Positions 5,621 to 6,087 of a DNA stretch of 6,087 bases are shown in pieces (position 1 is the first letter of the stretch; every line of letters begins with the position of its first letter). The stretch is taken from positions 1 to 6,087 of the forward strand of contig JAGQRA010000282.1 of the NCBI GenBank assembly GCA_020425885.1, in the 5' to 3' direction. The DNA comes from Planctomycetota bacterium (GTDB lineage: Bacteria > Planctomycetota > UBA1135 > UBA2386). The position numbers and the translations under genes were made by a program. Under the pieces are notes generated by a model, which worked only from the letters and a program-made list of their open reading frames with translations, had not been told where the DNA came from and searched no databases.

Positions 5621-5875
5621 GCAGCGCCGGATCGGACGGATCTCATGATGCACCCGGCCCGCAGTGGCCGACCCAGAGTGCGAATAGAAGCCTGCGGAGT
5701 CGTTCGTCATCGCCGTACCCTGAAGCACGAAGTAATTGACGGAGGTGGCCCTCTCATAGAAGCGGAACGCGGGGGCCATGCCGAAGGTTCGACTCGGGAC
5801 ATACCTCCGTCGCCGACGGCAACGGGACCGTGCGGAGGTGGATTCCGCCCATGGCGGCGGCGATAACAGCGCGCC
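5621..5875. other. Gene-poor stretch, probable former divergent control region
   Basis: No recognised gene lies here. It separates the IS element from the lipoprotein gene and, before insertion, would have joined the 35 bp upstream of the inositol-phosphate synthase to make a divergent intergenic region of about 290 bp. It contains CGGAGGTGG twice (5740-5748 and 5833-5841) and an inverted ACCTCCG (5803-5809) that pairs with CGGAGGT at 5833-5839. A small hairpin CCGTC-GCC-GACGG is at 5807-5819. These could be operator or RNA-level elements, but no clear -35/-10 pair was found on either strand; TTGACG at 5736-5741 has no matching -10. A minus-strand frame is open through the stretch and is treated in the findings. 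Confidence 0.4.
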
Positions 5876-6087
5876 GTGATCGGCCGGCATCCGTGGCTCC
5901 TGGCGCTGTTGCTGACGACCGCCTGCGGTTCGCCGGTGGACGACCTCGGCGATGGGCGGCTCGAGCTGCCCGAGCTGTTGCGCGAGGTCTCGGGGATCGT
6001 CGCCGTCGACGATCACACCCTGGCCTGCATCCAGGACGAGGCCGGCGTGGTCTGCTTCGTCGATGTTCGCGGCGAGGTGGCGCCGCG
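5876..6087 (+). CDS. Putative SdiA-regulated-type lipoprotein, N-terminal part (3' end outside window)
   Basis: About 70 residues are visible from GTG 5876. An in-frame TAA at 5864-5866 limits the start, and GTG is the only usual start codon between it and the signal peptide. No good ribosome binding site precedes it. The N-terminus is a lipoprotein signal: a positive region (GRHP), a hydrophobic run LLALLLTTA and Cys17 in a slightly atypical lipobox TTAC, predicting lipid anchoring. After a short linker, LREVSGIVAVDDHTLACIQD, followed by EAGVVCFVDVRGEV, matches the opening of the SdiA-regulated (YjiK-like) beta-propeller family, whose members begin LxExSGI...LxAVxDExGxIYxxD. The family's function is poorly known. 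It is divergent from the inositol-phosphate synthase unit, now separated from it by the IS element. The family call rests on about 35 residues. Confidence 0.65.
   Translation, partial: MIGRHPWLLALLLTTACGSPVDDLGDGRLELPELLREVSGIVAVDDHTLACIQDEAGVVCFVDVRGEVAP

Noticed and set aside
5736..5764. TTGACG as a -35 promoter box for the lipoprotein gene
   Set aside because: No -10-like hexamer is found 16-18 bases downstream; the nearest AT-rich bases give a spacer of only about 13.
5618..5866. Plus-strand open frame of 82 codons starting inside the right junction repeat
   Set aside because: It has AAGGA just upstream, but the composition is not protein-like, the spacing to the start is short and no family is recognisable.
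1..6087. CRISPR array, tRNA, rRNA or a defence system
   Set aside because: No regularly spaced repeats, no tRNA cloverleaf and no rRNA-like stretch was seen, and none of the genes belongs to a known defence family.

Overview
The window is a GC-rich (roughly two-thirds G+C or higher) bacterial chromosome segment with strong third-position G/C bias. No rRNA or tRNA is present, so the host can only be guessed. A short inositol-1-phosphate synthase of the prokaryotic type, a secreted DUF2911-like protein and a SdiA-regulated-type lipoprotein would fit a high-GC Gram-negative such as a planctomycete or myxobacterium. That placement is inference at low confidence.

Layout. Bases 1-430 (+) hold the 3' end of an unrecognised gene. 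It converges, with 9 bases between stops, on a minus-strand series. Read in transcription order, that series is an inositol-1-phosphate synthase (4044-2830), an asparagine synthase-like glutamine amidotransferase (2825-1050, 4 bases after the synthase stop) and, 67 bases further on, a small secreted DUF2911-like protein (982-440). The first two form a tight transcription unit; the third may belong to it. Upstream of the synthase lies an IS110-family insertion sequence (about 4089-5620) whose transposase (4166-5233) is read in the opposite direction. Beyond it is a gene-poor stretch of about 255 bases, then the 5' end of a plus-strand lipoprotein gene (5876 onward, cut by the window edge).

How it fits together. 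Without the insertion, the synthase unit and the lipoprotein gene would be divergent neighbours sharing a control region of about 290 bp. A near-identical repeat (GGTCGA, then AGGATAGATG) lies on both sides of the transposase, and I read it as the element's junctions. The element would then have landed about 35 bp upstream of the synthase start, cutting the synthase and amidotransferase genes off from their original upstream DNA.

The most interesting material is in the IS110 element. IS110-family transposases are DEDD recombinases guided by a structured RNA encoded in the element (bridge RNA or seekRNA). Here the left non-coding end is only about 77 bp and is almost filled by a hairpin covering the transposase ribosome binding site. 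The right non-coding end is about 380 bp and contains a run of strong inverted repeats, making it the likely place for the guide RNA. The second point of interest is the amidotransferase, which keeps the catalytic Cys but has Ala in place of the conserved Glu of the NGEIYN motif and lacks part of the usual synthetase-domain segment.
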